DNA of 15,439 nucleotides from Comamonadaceae bacterium (GTDB lineage Bacteria > Pseudomonadota > Gammaproteobacteria > Burkholderiales > Burkholderiaceae_C). The stretch spans positions 1-15,439 of the forward strand of contig CANGMW010000022.1 in assembly GCA_947454695.1 (NCBI GenBank), in the 5' to 3' direction. How positions within the stretch are numbered: the stretch's first letter is position 1; the number at the start of each line of letters is the position of its first letter. Below the pieces are notes generated by a model that ran no database searches, was not told where the DNA came from, and saw only the letters and a program-made list of their open reading frames with translations. Below, piece after piece: positions 1 to 7,739 of this stretch. The position numbers and the translations under genes are program-made.

Positions 1-557
1 AGTCGGCCTATAAAAACGCGCCCGGCACCCTGCGTACCGGTCTGGAATTCGCCTTGAGCAACTTGCATACCTCGCACGTGAGTTCTCTGATTTCCTTGTC
101 TGCGATTGATGCCACCTACACCCAGTCGTTCTGCTCAACCTCGGCCAACCCCTGCACGCCGTCCTACAACGTGGTGAACAAGGGCAGCAAACTTGCGGGT
201 ATACCTCAGCACTATGTTTTTGCTGAGCTGACCTGGTCCAGCCAGGAGCGCTCGCTGTCCAAAGCCACTTCCCGACTCGGCTTCAAAACCGGCGTGGAGT
301 TGGTCAGTGCCGGCCGTTTGTACGCCAATGACGCCAACACCGATTCGGCCGATGGCTACACCGTCTTCAACCTGAAAGCCAGCCATGGCTGGGCCCTTGG
401 CAAAGGGTTGTTGACGGCGTACTCGCGCCTGGACAATGTGACCAATGAAAAATACATCGGCTCTGTCATCGTCAACACCAACAGCACGCTCAAGTATTTC
501 GAGCCGGCTCCCGGTGTGAACTACACGGTGGGCTTGAGTTTGATGCTGCCCATTTAA
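1..557 (+). CDS. TonB-dependent outer-membrane receptor, C-terminal part (5' end outside window)
   Basis: The reading frame is open from base 3, so the gene begins upstream of the window; the last 184 residues are visible. They look like the end of a TonB-dependent receptor beta-barrel: alternating polar and hydrophobic strands, a strand-loop-strand containing GRLYANDANT near the middle, then an LDNVTNEKYIG segment (the usual 'N(L/V)xNxKY' landmark before the last strands) and a closing strand GVNYTVGLSLML. Family members carry siderophores, cobalamin or other scarce solutes across the outer membrane using TonB energy. The plug domain and TonB box are not in view, so the ligand cannot be guessed. 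The final residue is Ile, not the Phe/aromatic typical of outer-membrane proteins. The stop overlaps the stop of the convergent regulator gene. Family call good; function unknown. Confidence 0.8.
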   Translation, partial: SAYKNAPGTLRTGLEFALSNLHTSHVSSLISLSAIDATYTQSFCSTSANPCTPSYNVVNKGSKLAGIPQHYVFAELTWSSQERSLSKATSRLGFKTGVELVSAGRLYANDANTDSADGYTVFNLKASHGWALGKGLLTAYSRLDNVTNEKYIGSVIVNTNSTLKYFEPAPGVNYTVGLSLMLPI

Positions 558-1321
558 GCGGGCGTTGCGCTGCGTTGATGGCGGCGCTTAGCGGTCAGGG
601 CGTCGGCCAGTTCATCGATCTTGTGACTCGTGAGCGCCTGGGCATCCAAAATCCGCAGGCCGCCGTACTCCACCCGGATCATGCCCGCAGCCTCCAGGGC
701 ATTGAGCGCTTCGTTCACCCGCTGGCGCGATAAGCCGACCAAGTACGACAACTCCTGCTGGGTGATTTTCAGAACCTCGCCCACGCCCGGAAACAGCGTG
801 GGGTTGAACAGCGAGGCCAGGCTTCTGGCCACGCGCTGTTCGGGGTTGTTCATGCGGTCAATCTGCCGCGCCATGATGAATTGCCCCAAGCGCTCGTTGA
901 GCTGGTTCATGATGATGCGGTTAAAAACAATGGACTCGTCGAGCAACTGGTGAAACGTATTGACTGGCAGCCCGCCCACCAGGCTTTTGCGCAAGGCTTG
1001 GACGTTGTAACGGTAGGGCTCGCGCTTGAGTGCGGTGCCTTCGCCGAACCAGCCGCCGGGCGGTAAGCCGGTGAAGGTCATCACCTGGCCTTCAGCGTTC
1101 ACCCCGCTCATTTTGAGCAAGCCGTCCACCACCCCGAACCAATACGTCACCGGTCGTCCTTCGCGACAAACCAGGTCACCTGGCTGCGCTTCGCCGACCA
1201 GCAGGTGTTCGCGCGCCAAGGCCTGATGCGCCGGCAAGAGTTGCTGCAGCCAGGGAATGTCGGCCAGTTCTTGCTCGGTGGGCGGGCGTCGGCGTTGGTA
1301 GAGGGGGGTATCGCGACTCAT
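554..1321 (-). CDS. Crp/Fnr-family transcriptional regulator
   Basis: 255 residues. Residues about 24-130 form a cyclic-nucleotide-binding-like beta-roll (GDLVCREG at 48-55, GGWFGEG at 89-95). A long dimerisation helix follows (about 131-157), then a C-terminal winged helix with the HTH TQQELSYLVGLSRQRVNEAL (188-206). The recognition-helix pattern SRQRVNEAL matches the Crp/Fnr family. There is only one cysteine (C52), so it cannot hold an FNR-type iron-sulfur cluster. The Arg-Ser pair of the Crp cAMP pocket is not evident, so the effector is unknown. The ATG at 1319-1321 was chosen because the alternative GTG/TTG-type extension to 1456 would run through the shared promoter region and has no family-like sequence. 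The gene is divergent from the acyl-CoA synthetase/Liv run and probably regulates it (inference). Its TAA stop shares TTAA with the TonB receptor stop. Confidence 0.88.
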   Translation of the reverse strand: MSRDTPLYQRRRPPTEQELADIPWLQQLLPAHQALAREHLLVGEAQPGDLVCREGRPVTYWFGVVDGLLKMSGVNAEGQVMTFTGLPPGGWFGEGTALKREPYRYNVQALRKSLVGGLPVNTFHQLLDESIVFNRIIMNQLNERLGQFIMARQIDRMNNPEQRVARSLASLFNPTLFPGVGEVLKITQQELSYLVGLSRQRVNEALNALEAAGMIRVEYGGLRILDAQALTSHKIDELADALTAKRRHQRSATPA

Positions 1322-1340
1322 GATTGCGCATTTTTCGTAA

Positions 1341-1398
1341 GGGTATACCCAAAATTGTCGTCGAAATGACAACTTGGCGTCAAATCGCGGCCTACTAT
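1341..1398. promoter_or_regulatory. Divergent promoter region with candidate Crp/Fnr-type operator
   Basis: The 140-bp gap between the divergent regulator and ligase genes holds an inverted repeat, TGTCG-N6-TGACA at 1356-1371 (extended TTGTC...GACAA, 1355-1372). It has the 16-bp geometry of Crp/Fnr sites but not the consensus bases. A plausible -10 for the plus-strand operon, TACTAT, lies at 1393-1398. A start about 7 bases downstream would place the repeat centre near -41.5, the class II activator position. On the minus strand the same repeat supplies a -35-like TTGTCA, followed 18-19 bases later by GTATAC/TATACC inside the perfect palindrome GGGTATACCC (1341-1350). This arrangement would allow autoregulation. 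Everything beyond the visible repeats is inference. Confidence 0.4.
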
Positions 1399-1461
1399 TT
1401 GCGCCGTGACCTGATTTTGTGACAGGTCGTTCACCGCAAGATTTGGCAGAGGACACACGGC

Positions 1462-3408
1462 ATGCAATTCACTTTTCCGCAATGGTTGCTTCAACATGCG
1501 CAGGCACGCCCCGACGCGGCGGCCATGCGTGAAAAGGAATATGGCATTTGGCAGATGCTGACATGGGGTCAACTGGCCAGCATGGTGCAAGACCTGGCGG
1601 GTGGATTGCATCAGGCCGGGTTTCGGCGTGGCGAGCACATGATTGTGGTGGGCGCTAACCGGCCCCGCCTGTACGCCACCATGCTGGCGGTGCAGTCCTT
1701 GGGTGGCATCCCGATCCCCTTGTACCAGGACGCGGTGTCGGGCGAATATGTGTTCCCCATCAACAACGCCGACGTGCGTTTTGCCTTTGCCGAGGACCAG
1801 GAGCAGGTGGACAAGCTGCTCGAAATACGTGAGCAGTGCCCGCAACTCAGCCACATCTATTTCGACGATCCCCGTGGTCTGCGTAATTACGCCGAGACGG
1901 GGTTGAGTTCTCTGGACGATTTGCTCAAGACCGGCAAAAACTTCAGTGCGCGCCAGCCCGATTTTTTTGAAGCCGAAATCCAGCAGGCCAAGCCGCAGGA
2001 TGTGGCCGCCATGTTTTTCACCTCGGGCACCACGGGCAACCCCAAAGGCGTGGTGCACACCCACAGCAGTTTGCTCAACCGCGCGCAGGCCGGCGCGAAA
2101 TTCGACAAGCTGCGCGCAGACGAAGAGGTCTTGGCCTACTTGCCGCCGGCCTGGATCGGCCAGAATATTTTCAGCTACGCGCAGTGGCTGGCCTGTGGCT
2201 ATGTGGTCAATTGCCCGGAGTCGGCCGCCACCGTCACGATCGACTTGAAAGAAGTGGGCCCGAGCTATTACTTCGCCCCGCCCCGCGTGTTTGAAGGCCT
2301 GCTCACCAGCGTGATGATCCGCATGGACGATGCCGGCACGATCAAGCGCAACATGTTCCATTACTTCATGAAGGTGGCCAAAAAAGTCGGCCCCAGCCTG
2401 ATGGACGCCAAACCGGTGGGCATGCTCAACCGTTTGCTCTATGCCTTGGGCAATGTGCTGGTGTACGGTCCGCTGCGCAACAACCTGGGCATGAGCCGCG
2501 TGCGTGTGGCCTACACCGCCGGTGAGGCGATCGGCCCGGACCTGTTCAGCTTTTACCGCTCGATCGGCATCAACCTCAAGCAGCTGTATGGCTCCACAGA
2601 AACCGCCGTGTTCGTCTGTTTGCAGCCCGATCATGAGGCGCGCGCGGACACGGTGGGTATCCCGATTGAGGGTGTGGAAATCAAGGTGTCCGATGAGGGC
2701 GAAATTCTGGTGCGCTCGCCGGGCTTGCTCAAGGAATACTACAAAAACCCGCAAGCCACCGCGGAGGTGCTGGGCGCCGATGGTTGGTACCACACCAGCG
2801 ATGCAGGCTTCATCGACAGCCACGGCCATTTGAAAATCATCGACCGCGTCAAGGATGTAGGCCGCTTAAAAGGGGGAGCGTTTGATGCCGCCATGTTCGC
2901 GCCCAAGTATGTGGAAAACAAACTCAAGTTCTTCCCCTACATCAAAGAAGCGGTGGCCTATGGTGATGGACGCGAAAAGGTGTGTGTGTTCATCAACATT
3001 GACTTTGATGCGGTGGGCAACTGGGCCGAGCGTCGCAATTTGCCTTATGCCGGCTACACCGATCTGGCGCAAAAATCGGCGGTGTACGAGATGATCAAAA
3101 CCTGCGTGGAGCAGGTGAATGCAGATTTGAGCGAAGACGATTTGCTCGCCGGCAGCCAGATCAGCCGCTTCCTGGTGTTGCACAAAGAGCTCGATGCCGA
3201 TGACGGTGAACTCACCCGCACCAACAAGGTCCGGCGCGGCTTCATCGCGGAGAAATACCAGGTCCTGATCGACGCGCTGTACGGTGGCAAACACGAGCAA
3301 TTCATCGAAACCCAAGTCAAGTTCGAAGACGGTCGCACGGGCAGTGTGAGCGCCACCCTGAAAATTGAAGACGCCCAAACATTCCAGCCGGTAAAGGCCG
3401 CAGCATGA
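1462..3408 (+). CDS. AMP-dependent acyl-CoA synthetase (long-chain FAA1/FadD-like)
   Basis: 648 residues, the usual length for FAA1-type long-chain acyl-CoA synthetases. These activate a carboxylic acid to an acyl-adenylate and then to the CoA thioester in the cytoplasm. Visible motifs are the P-loop TSGTTGNPKG (187-196), the A5 motif YGSTET (376-381), GWYHTSDAG (441-449) with the ribose-binding Asp, the hinge region around D461-R462, and a late ELTRTNKVRR segment near residue 600 that provides the C-terminal lysine region. The long insertion at about 285-345 before the A5 motif is typical of the long-chain branch. The ATG at 1462 is preceded by an AGAGGA ribosome-binding site (1448-1453). 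It is the first gene of the run; its last four bases overlap the livG start (ATGA), implying translational coupling. The acid activated (fatty, aromatic or other) cannot be told from the sequence. Confidence 0.92.
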   Translation: MQFTFPQWLLQHAQARPDAAAMREKEYGIWQMLTWGQLASMVQDLAGGLHQAGFRRGEHMIVVGANRPRLYATMLAVQSLGGIPIPLYQDAVSGEYVFPINNADVRFAFAEDQEQVDKLLEIREQCPQLSHIYFDDPRGLRNYAETGLSSLDDLLKTGKNFSARQPDFFEAEIQQAKPQDVAAMFFTSGTTGNPKGVVHTHSSLLNRAQAGAKFDKLRADEEVLAYLPPAWIGQNIFSYAQWLACGYVVNCPESAATVTIDLKEVGPSYYFAPPRVFEGLLTSVMIRMDDAGTIKRNMFHYFMKVAKKVGPSLMDAKPVGMLNRLLYALGNVLVYGPLRNNLGMSRVRVAYTAGEAIGPDLFSFYRSIGINLKQLYGSTETAVFVCLQPDHEARADTVGIPIEGVEIKVSDEGEILVRSPGLLKEYYKNPQATAEVLGADGWYHTSDAGFIDSHGHLKIIDRVKDVGRLKGGAFDAAMFAPKYVENKLKFFPYIKEAVAYGDGREKVCVFINIDFDAVGNWAERRNLPYAGYTDLAQKSAVYEMIKTCVEQVNADLSEDDLLAGSQISRFLVLHKELDADDGELTRTNKVRRGFIAEKYQVLIDALYGGKHEQFIETQVKFEDGRTGSVSATLKIEDAQTFQPVKAAA

Positions 3409-4235
3409 GCACCACAACCCTTCAAGAAAACACTGCGCCGGCCGCTCCCGCAGGCGGCAAGCGCATTGGCGATGTGATTCTGGACATCCAAAACATCAGC
3501 TTGTCATTTGGTGGCGTGAAGGCACTCACCGACATCTCCTTCAATGTGCGCGAGCATGAAATCCGCGCCATCATCGGCCCCAATGGCGCGGGCAAGAGCT
3601 CCATGCTCAACTGCATCAACGGCGTGTATGTGCCGCAGCATGGCAGCATCACTTTTCGCGGCCAAAAATTTGACCACATGGACAGCCGCCAGGTGGCAGA
3701 GATGGGCATTGCGCGGACCTTTCAGAACCTGGCACTGTTCAAAGGCATGAACGTGATTGACAACATCATGACCGGGCGCAACCTGCACATGAAGAGCAAT
3801 CTGTTCATGCAGGCGCTGCGCGTGGGACCCGCCGAGCGCGAAGAAATCCGTCACCGTGAGTTTGTTGAGCACATCATCGACTTTCTGGAAATCCAGGCCC
3901 ATCGCAAGATGCCGGTAGGGCAGTTGCCGTATGGCTTGCAAAAACGGGTGGATTTGGGACGTGCGCTGGCCATGGCCCCGCAAGTCTTGTTGCTCGACGA
4001 GCCCATGGCGGGTATGAACGTTGAAGAAAAGCAGGACATGTGCCGCTTCATTCTGGATGTGAACGACGAGTTCGGCACCACCGTGGTGTTGATCGAACAC
4101 GACATGGGCGTGGTGATGGACATCTCCGACCGTGTGGTGGTGCTGGATTACGGCAAGAAAATTGGTGATGGCGCCCCCGAAGAAGTGCGCAACAACCCGG
4201 AGGTCATCAGCGCCTACCTGGGTACATCACATTAA
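3405..4235 (+). CDS. livG: Branched-chain amino acid-type ABC transporter ATP-binding protein (LivG-like)
   Basis: 276 residues. This is a cytoplasmic ATPase of a HAAT/Liv-type importer. Walker A GPNGAGKS is at 58-65, the Q-loop glutamine at 107 (ARTFQN), the signature in the variant form YGLQKR at 176-181 (common in LivG), Walker B LLLDEP at 195-200 and the H-loop His at 232 (IEHDMGVV). The C-terminal GAPEEVRNNPEVISAYLG is the usual LivG ending. An Ala/Pro-rich N-terminal extension of about 20 residues precedes the first beta-strand. It starts inside the stop of the ligase gene (ATGA overlap) and is followed 14 bases later by livH. The symbol denotes family resemblance only; the clustered CoA ligases suggest the cargo is a carboxylic acid rather than an amino acid. 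Confidence 0.93.
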   Translation: MSTTTLQENTAPAAPAGGKRIGDVILDIQNISLSFGGVKALTDISFNVREHEIRAIIGPNGAGKSSMLNCINGVYVPQHGSITFRGQKFDHMDSRQVAEMGIARTFQNLALFKGMNVIDNIMTGRNLHMKSNLFMQALRVGPAEREEIRHREFVEHIIDFLEIQAHRKMPVGQLPYGLQKRVDLGRALAMAPQVLLLDEPMAGMNVEEKQDMCRFILDVNDEFGTTVVLIEHDMGVVMDISDRVVVLDYGKKIGDGAPEEVRNNPEVISAYLGTSH

Positions 4236-4249
4236 GGAGCGCACACAAC

Positions 4250-5179
4250 ATGGCATTTTTTCTGGAAACCCTGTTTGGCGGCCTGATGGCCGGCATGCTG
4301 TATTCGCTGGTGGCGCTGGGCTTTGTGCTGATTTTCAAGGCCTCGGGCGTGTTCAACTTTGCGCAAGGCGCCATGGTGCTGTTTGCCGCCTTGGCGATGG
4401 CACGACTGTGTGAGTTCCTGCCCATTTGGACCGTCATCGACAACCGTTTCATCACCGACGTGCTGGCTTTTGTCTTAGCCGGCGGTGTCATGTTTGTGGT
4501 GGCCTGGCTGATTGAGCGCTTGGTGCTGCGACACTTGGTCAACCAAGAAGGCGCCACCTTGCTGATGGCCACCTTGGGCATTGCTTATTTTCTGGAAGGC
4601 CTGGGTCAGGCCATTTTCGGCAGCGACATTTACAAGATCGATATCGGCATGCCCAAAGAGCCGATCTTCGTGTTGGACACGGTGTTCGAAGGCGGCATTC
4701 TGATCAACAAGGAAGACCTGATCGCGGCGTTCATCGCTGCAGGCTTGGTGGCCTTGCTCAGTGTGTTCTTTCAGAAAACCTCGACGGGCCGGGCGCTGCG
4801 CGCTGTGGCCGATGACCACCAAGCGGCACAGTCCATTGGTATTCCGCTCAACCGCATCTGGGTCATCGTCTGGTGTGTGGCTGGTGTGGTCGCTCTCGTG
4901 GCCGGGATGATCTGGGGCAGCAAACTGGGCGTTCAGTTTTCGCTGGCCACGGTCGCCTTGCGTGCTTTGCCGGTGGTGATTTTGGGCGGCCTCACTTCCG
5001 TGCCAGGCGCCATCATCGGCGGCCTGATCATCGGGGTGGGCGAGAAGCTCTCCGAAGTTTTTCTGGGCCCGTATGTGGGCGGCGGCATTGAAATCTGGTT
5101 CGCCTATGTGCTGGCGCTGGTGTTCCTGCTGTTTCGTCCGCAAGGCCTGTTCGGCGAAAAAATCATTGACCGCGTGTGA
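4250..5179 (+). CDS. livH: Liv-type ABC transporter inner-membrane permease (LivH-like)
   Basis: 309 residues, mostly hydrophobic helices, matching the LivH permease family, which forms half of the inner-membrane channel with LivM. The N-terminus FLETLFGGLMAGMLYSLVAL followed by GFVLIFKASGVFNFAQGAM is the characteristic first part of LivH. Further on, a TGRALRAVADDHQAAQSIGI segment (roughly residues 179-199) is the conserved cytoplasmic loop that contacts the ATPase. VVILGGLTSVPGAIIGGLIIGVGE and the ending RPQGLFGE are also typical. A strong ribosome-binding site AAGGAG (4234-4239) precedes the ATG. It lies between livG and livM with very short gaps, so all are surely co-transcribed. Cargo not determinable. 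Confidence 0.94.
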   Translation: MAFFLETLFGGLMAGMLYSLVALGFVLIFKASGVFNFAQGAMVLFAALAMARLCEFLPIWTVIDNRFITDVLAFVLAGGVMFVVAWLIERLVLRHLVNQEGATLLMATLGIAYFLEGLGQAIFGSDIYKIDIGMPKEPIFVLDTVFEGGILINKEDLIAAFIAAGLVALLSVFFQKTSTGRALRAVADDHQAAQSIGIPLNRIWVIVWCVAGVVALVAGMIWGSKLGVQFSLATVALRALPVVILGGLTSVPGAIIGGLIIGVGEKLSEVFLGPYVGGGIEIWFAYVLALVFLLFRPQGLFGEKIIDRV

Positions 5180-5190
5180 GGTAGCAAACC

Positions 5191-6267
5191 ATGTTTTACA
5201 GAGAGAACGGTCAATTCAAAACGACCTACCGGGCTGACCAGCAGATCTTCCCGATTGCACAAGACCGCTGGGTCATTGCTTTGCTGGTAGCCGCCGCGTT
5301 TTTCGTGGTGCCCTTCCTCACCACCGATTACATCTTTCGCGCGGTGCTGATCCCCTTTCTGATCATGTCGCTGGCGGCGCTCGGGGTGAACATTCTGGTG
5401 GGCTACTGCGGTCAGATTTCCCTGGGCTCAGGTGCCTTCTTGGCGGTCGGCGCTTACGGCGCATTTAATTTCTTTGTTCGTATTCCCGGCATGCCGCTGA
5501 TTCCTGCGCTGATTTTGGGCGGCTTGTGTGCAACCGCCTTTGGCGTGATGTTCGGACTGCCCAGCTTGCGCGTCAAAGGTTTGTATTTGGCGGTAGCCAC
5601 GCTGGCGGCGCAGTTCTTCAGCGACTGGATGTTCCTGCGCATCAACTGGTTCACCAACGGGTCTTCTTCGGGCTCCGTCTCTGTGAGTGAGCTGCAGGTA
5701 TTCGGAATGCCCATTGACAGCGCCCAGAGCAAGTACTGGTTCTGCCTGTCGATTCTGGTGGTGATGGCGCTGTTGGCCAAGAACCTGGTGCGTGGCGCAA
5801 TCGGTCGTGAGTGGATGGCCATTCGCGACATGGACGTGGCCGCTGCGGTGATCGGTATCCGCCCCATGTACGCCAAGCTCAGCGCCTTTGCGGTCAGCTC
5901 CTTCATCATCGGCGTGGCCGGTGGCTTGTGGGCCTTTGTTTATCTGGGGGCCTGGGAGCCGGCCGCCTTCTCGGTGGATATTTCTTTCCGACTGCTCTTC
6001 ATGGTGATCATCGGCGGCTTGGGCTCCATCATGGGCAGCTTCTTTGGTGCCGCTTTCATCGTGGTGCTGCCCATTTTCTTGAGCCAGTTTTTGCCGATGC
6101 TCAGCGGCTTGGTCGGCTTGGAAATTTCCACCGCCGACACGTCGCATGCCGAGCTGATGATTTTTGGTGCACTGATTGTGTGGTTCCTGATCGTGGAGCC
6201 CCACGGCCTGGCCAAGTTGTGGTCCATCGGCAAGCAAAAATTGCGGCTGTGGCCTTTCCCTCATTGA
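5191..6267 (+). CDS. livM: Liv-type ABC transporter inner-membrane permease (LivM-like)
   Basis: 358 residues, multi-helix membrane protein and second permease of the importer. Signature stretches are LGVNILVGYCGQISLGSGAF near residues 64-84, GLPSLRVKGLYLAVATLAAQ (about 124-144) and, late in the protein, GREWMAIRDMDVAAAVIGI (the ATPase-contact loop) and IIGGLGSIMGSFFGAAFI. A soluble N-terminal stretch of about 25 residues precedes the first helix. It starts 11 bases after the livH stop with a GAGG ribosome-binding site overlapping that stop region. The final residues EPHGLAKLWSIGKQKLRLWPFPH end in a short basic/aromatic tail typical of LivM. Longer than E. coli-type minimal permeases but within family range. 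Confidence 0.94.
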   Translation: MFYRENGQFKTTYRADQQIFPIAQDRWVIALLVAAAFFVVPFLTTDYIFRAVLIPFLIMSLAALGVNILVGYCGQISLGSGAFLAVGAYGAFNFFVRIPGMPLIPALILGGLCATAFGVMFGLPSLRVKGLYLAVATLAAQFFSDWMFLRINWFTNGSSSGSVSVSELQVFGMPIDSAQSKYWFCLSILVVMALLAKNLVRGAIGREWMAIRDMDVAAAVIGIRPMYAKLSAFAVSSFIIGVAGGLWAFVYLGAWEPAAFSVDISFRLLFMVIIGGLGSIMGSFFGAAFIVVLPIFLSQFLPMLSGLVGLEISTADTSHAELMIFGALIVWFLIVEPHGLAKLWSIGKQKLRLWPFPH

Positions 6268-6310
6268 GTTTTCCTCGTGCTTCAACATTTTTAATCTGAA
6301 GGAGACAACC

Positions 6311-7633
6311 ATGAAGCTTTCTAAACTGGTGCTGAGCGTTGCCGTTTTGGCGGCCGCCACACTGACCACGGGTGCCTGGGCGCAGGCCAAAGAGCAGTTC
6401 TTCCCGCTCTTGTCTTACCGCACCGGCCCCTATGCCCCTAACGGCGTGCCGTGGGCGAACGGCAAGCAGGATTACCTCAAGCTGATCAATGCGCGAGATG
6501 GCGGTATCAACGGCGTCAAGCTCACCTATGAAGAGTGCGAAACCGGTTACGCCACCGACCGTGGTGTGGAATGCTACGAGCGCCTCAAGAGCCGCCCGGG
6601 CGTGGCCGTGTTTGACCCGCAAGCCACCGGCATCACCTTCGCGTTGACCGAAAAAGCGCCGGCTGACAAAGTCGCCCTGCTCACCTTGGGCTATGGCTTG
6701 TCCATTGCGCAAGACGGCATGGCGTTCAAATGGAACTTTGCTTTGATGGGCAGCTACTGGACGGCGGCTGACATTTTGATCCAGCACCTGGGTAAAAAAG
6801 AAGGTGGTCTGGACAAGCTCAAGGGCAAGAAAATTGCTCTGGTCTACCACGACAGCCCGTTTGGCAAAGAGCCCATGCCGCTGCTGGAAGAGCGTCAGAA
6901 GATGCATGGATTTGAGCTGATCAAAATCCCGGTCACCGCGCCTGGCGTCGAGCAAAAAAGCGCCTGGTTGCAAGTGCGCCAACAGCGTCCTGACTATGTG
7001 CTGTTGTGGGGCTGGGGTGTGATGAATTCCACCGCCTTGAAAGAAGCACAAGCCACCGGTTACCCGCGCGAAAAAATGTACGGCGTGTGGTGGGCTGGTG
7101 CCGAGCCTGACGTGAAAGACGTGGGCGAAGGTGCCAAAGGCTACAACGCGCTGGCATTGAACACCTCGGGCCAGGAACCCAAAGTGATTCAGGAAATCTT
7201 GAAGCACGTGCACGGCAAAGGCCAAGGCACGGGTCCTAAAGACGAAGTGGGCTCGGTGCTCTACACCCGTGGTGTGATCATCCAGATGCTGAGTATCGAA
7301 GCCGTTCGCCGCGCGCAAGAGCGTTTTGGCAAAGGCAAGGTCATGACCGGCGAGCAAGTGCGCTGGGGTCTGGAAAACCTGGCGCTGGATCAGAAACGTC
7401 TGGACGCGCTGGGCTTCACCGGCATCATGCGCCCCTTGAGCACCTCGTGTGCCGACCACATGGGTTCGACCGCTGCGCGCGTGCAGACCTGGGACGGCAA
7501 GAAATGGAGCTTTGTGTCTGACTTCATCGAAGCCGATGAACAAATCATCAAGCCCATGGTCAAGGCCGCTTCCGAGAAATACCTGAGCGACAAGAAGATG
7601 ACCCGCCGTTCACCGGCTGATTGCCAGTCTTGA
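6311..7633 (+). CDS. Periplasmic substrate-binding protein of Liv-type ABC transporter (LivK-like)
   Basis: 440 residues with a clear Sec signal peptide: basic MKLSK, a hydrophobic core, and a cleavage site after AWA at residue 24. The mature part is a type I periplasmic binding protein (Leu/Ile/Val-binding fold) that delivers substrate to LivH/LivM. It is longer than amino acid-binding LivK (about 370) and belongs to a divergent subgroup, with motifs such as LLSYRTGPYAPNG near the N-terminus and VYHDSPFGKEPMPLLEE in the hinge/second lobe. Cysteines at 76, 88, 380 and 438 could form disulfides in the periplasm. A strong AAGGAG ribosome-binding site lies just before the ATG. The gap to livF is 106 bp and rich in stem-loops. 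Ligand unknown; the adjacent CoA ligases suggest a carboxylate (inference). Confidence 0.9.
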   Translation: MKLSKLVLSVAVLAAATLTTGAWAQAKEQFFPLLSYRTGPYAPNGVPWANGKQDYLKLINARDGGINGVKLTYEECETGYATDRGVECYERLKSRPGVAVFDPQATGITFALTEKAPADKVALLTLGYGLSIAQDGMAFKWNFALMGSYWTAADILIQHLGKKEGGLDKLKGKKIALVYHDSPFGKEPMPLLEERQKMHGFELIKIPVTAPGVEQKSAWLQVRQQRPDYVLLWGWGVMNSTALKEAQATGYPREKMYGVWWAGAEPDVKDVGEGAKGYNALALNTSGQEPKVIQEILKHVHGKGQGTGPKDEVGSVLYTRGVIIQMLSIEAVRRAQERFGKGKVMTGEQVRWGLENLALDQKRLDALGFTGIMRPLSTSCADHMGSTAARVQTWDGKKWSFVSDFIEADEQIIKPMVKAASEKYLSDKKMTRRSPADCQS

Positions 7634-7649
7634 TCATCGCTGAAGCGAC

Positions 7650-7724
7650 GCCCTGAGTCAGGGCATGTTGGTGGCTCCACCGAGCCGCCAACTGAAAGTG
7701 TGACGGGCTTGCACTTTCAGTTGG
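7650..7724 (+). promoter_or_regulatory. Stem-loop cluster between substrate-binding-protein gene and livF
   Basis: Three potential hairpins lie in the 106-bp gap. The first is GCCCTGA-G-TCAGGGC (7650-7664, perfect palindrome). The second has arms at 7670-7677 and 7682-7689 (one G:T pair). The third is a perfect 13-bp inverted repeat, CCAACTGAAAGTG (7688-7700) with CACTTTCAGTTGG (7712-7724) and an 11-base loop. The second and third share two bases, so they compete. No T-run follows, so this is not a classical intrinsic terminator. An RNA-stabilising or processing element that raises binding-protein mRNA over the downstream genes is the likeliest role (inference). Confidence 0.55.
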
Positions 7725-7739
7725 TCACAAGAGAACAGC

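Noticed and set aside
1318..2829. Long open frame antisense to the acyl-CoA synthetase (503 codons)
   Set aside because: It is the GC-rich mirror of a well-conserved gene; the translation is His/Ala/Gly/Val-rich without domain character and it crosses the shared promoter.
6101..7543. Long antisense open frame over the binding-protein gene (480 codons)
   Set aside because: No family character or ribosome-binding site, and the plus-strand frame has a signal peptide and fits the operon.
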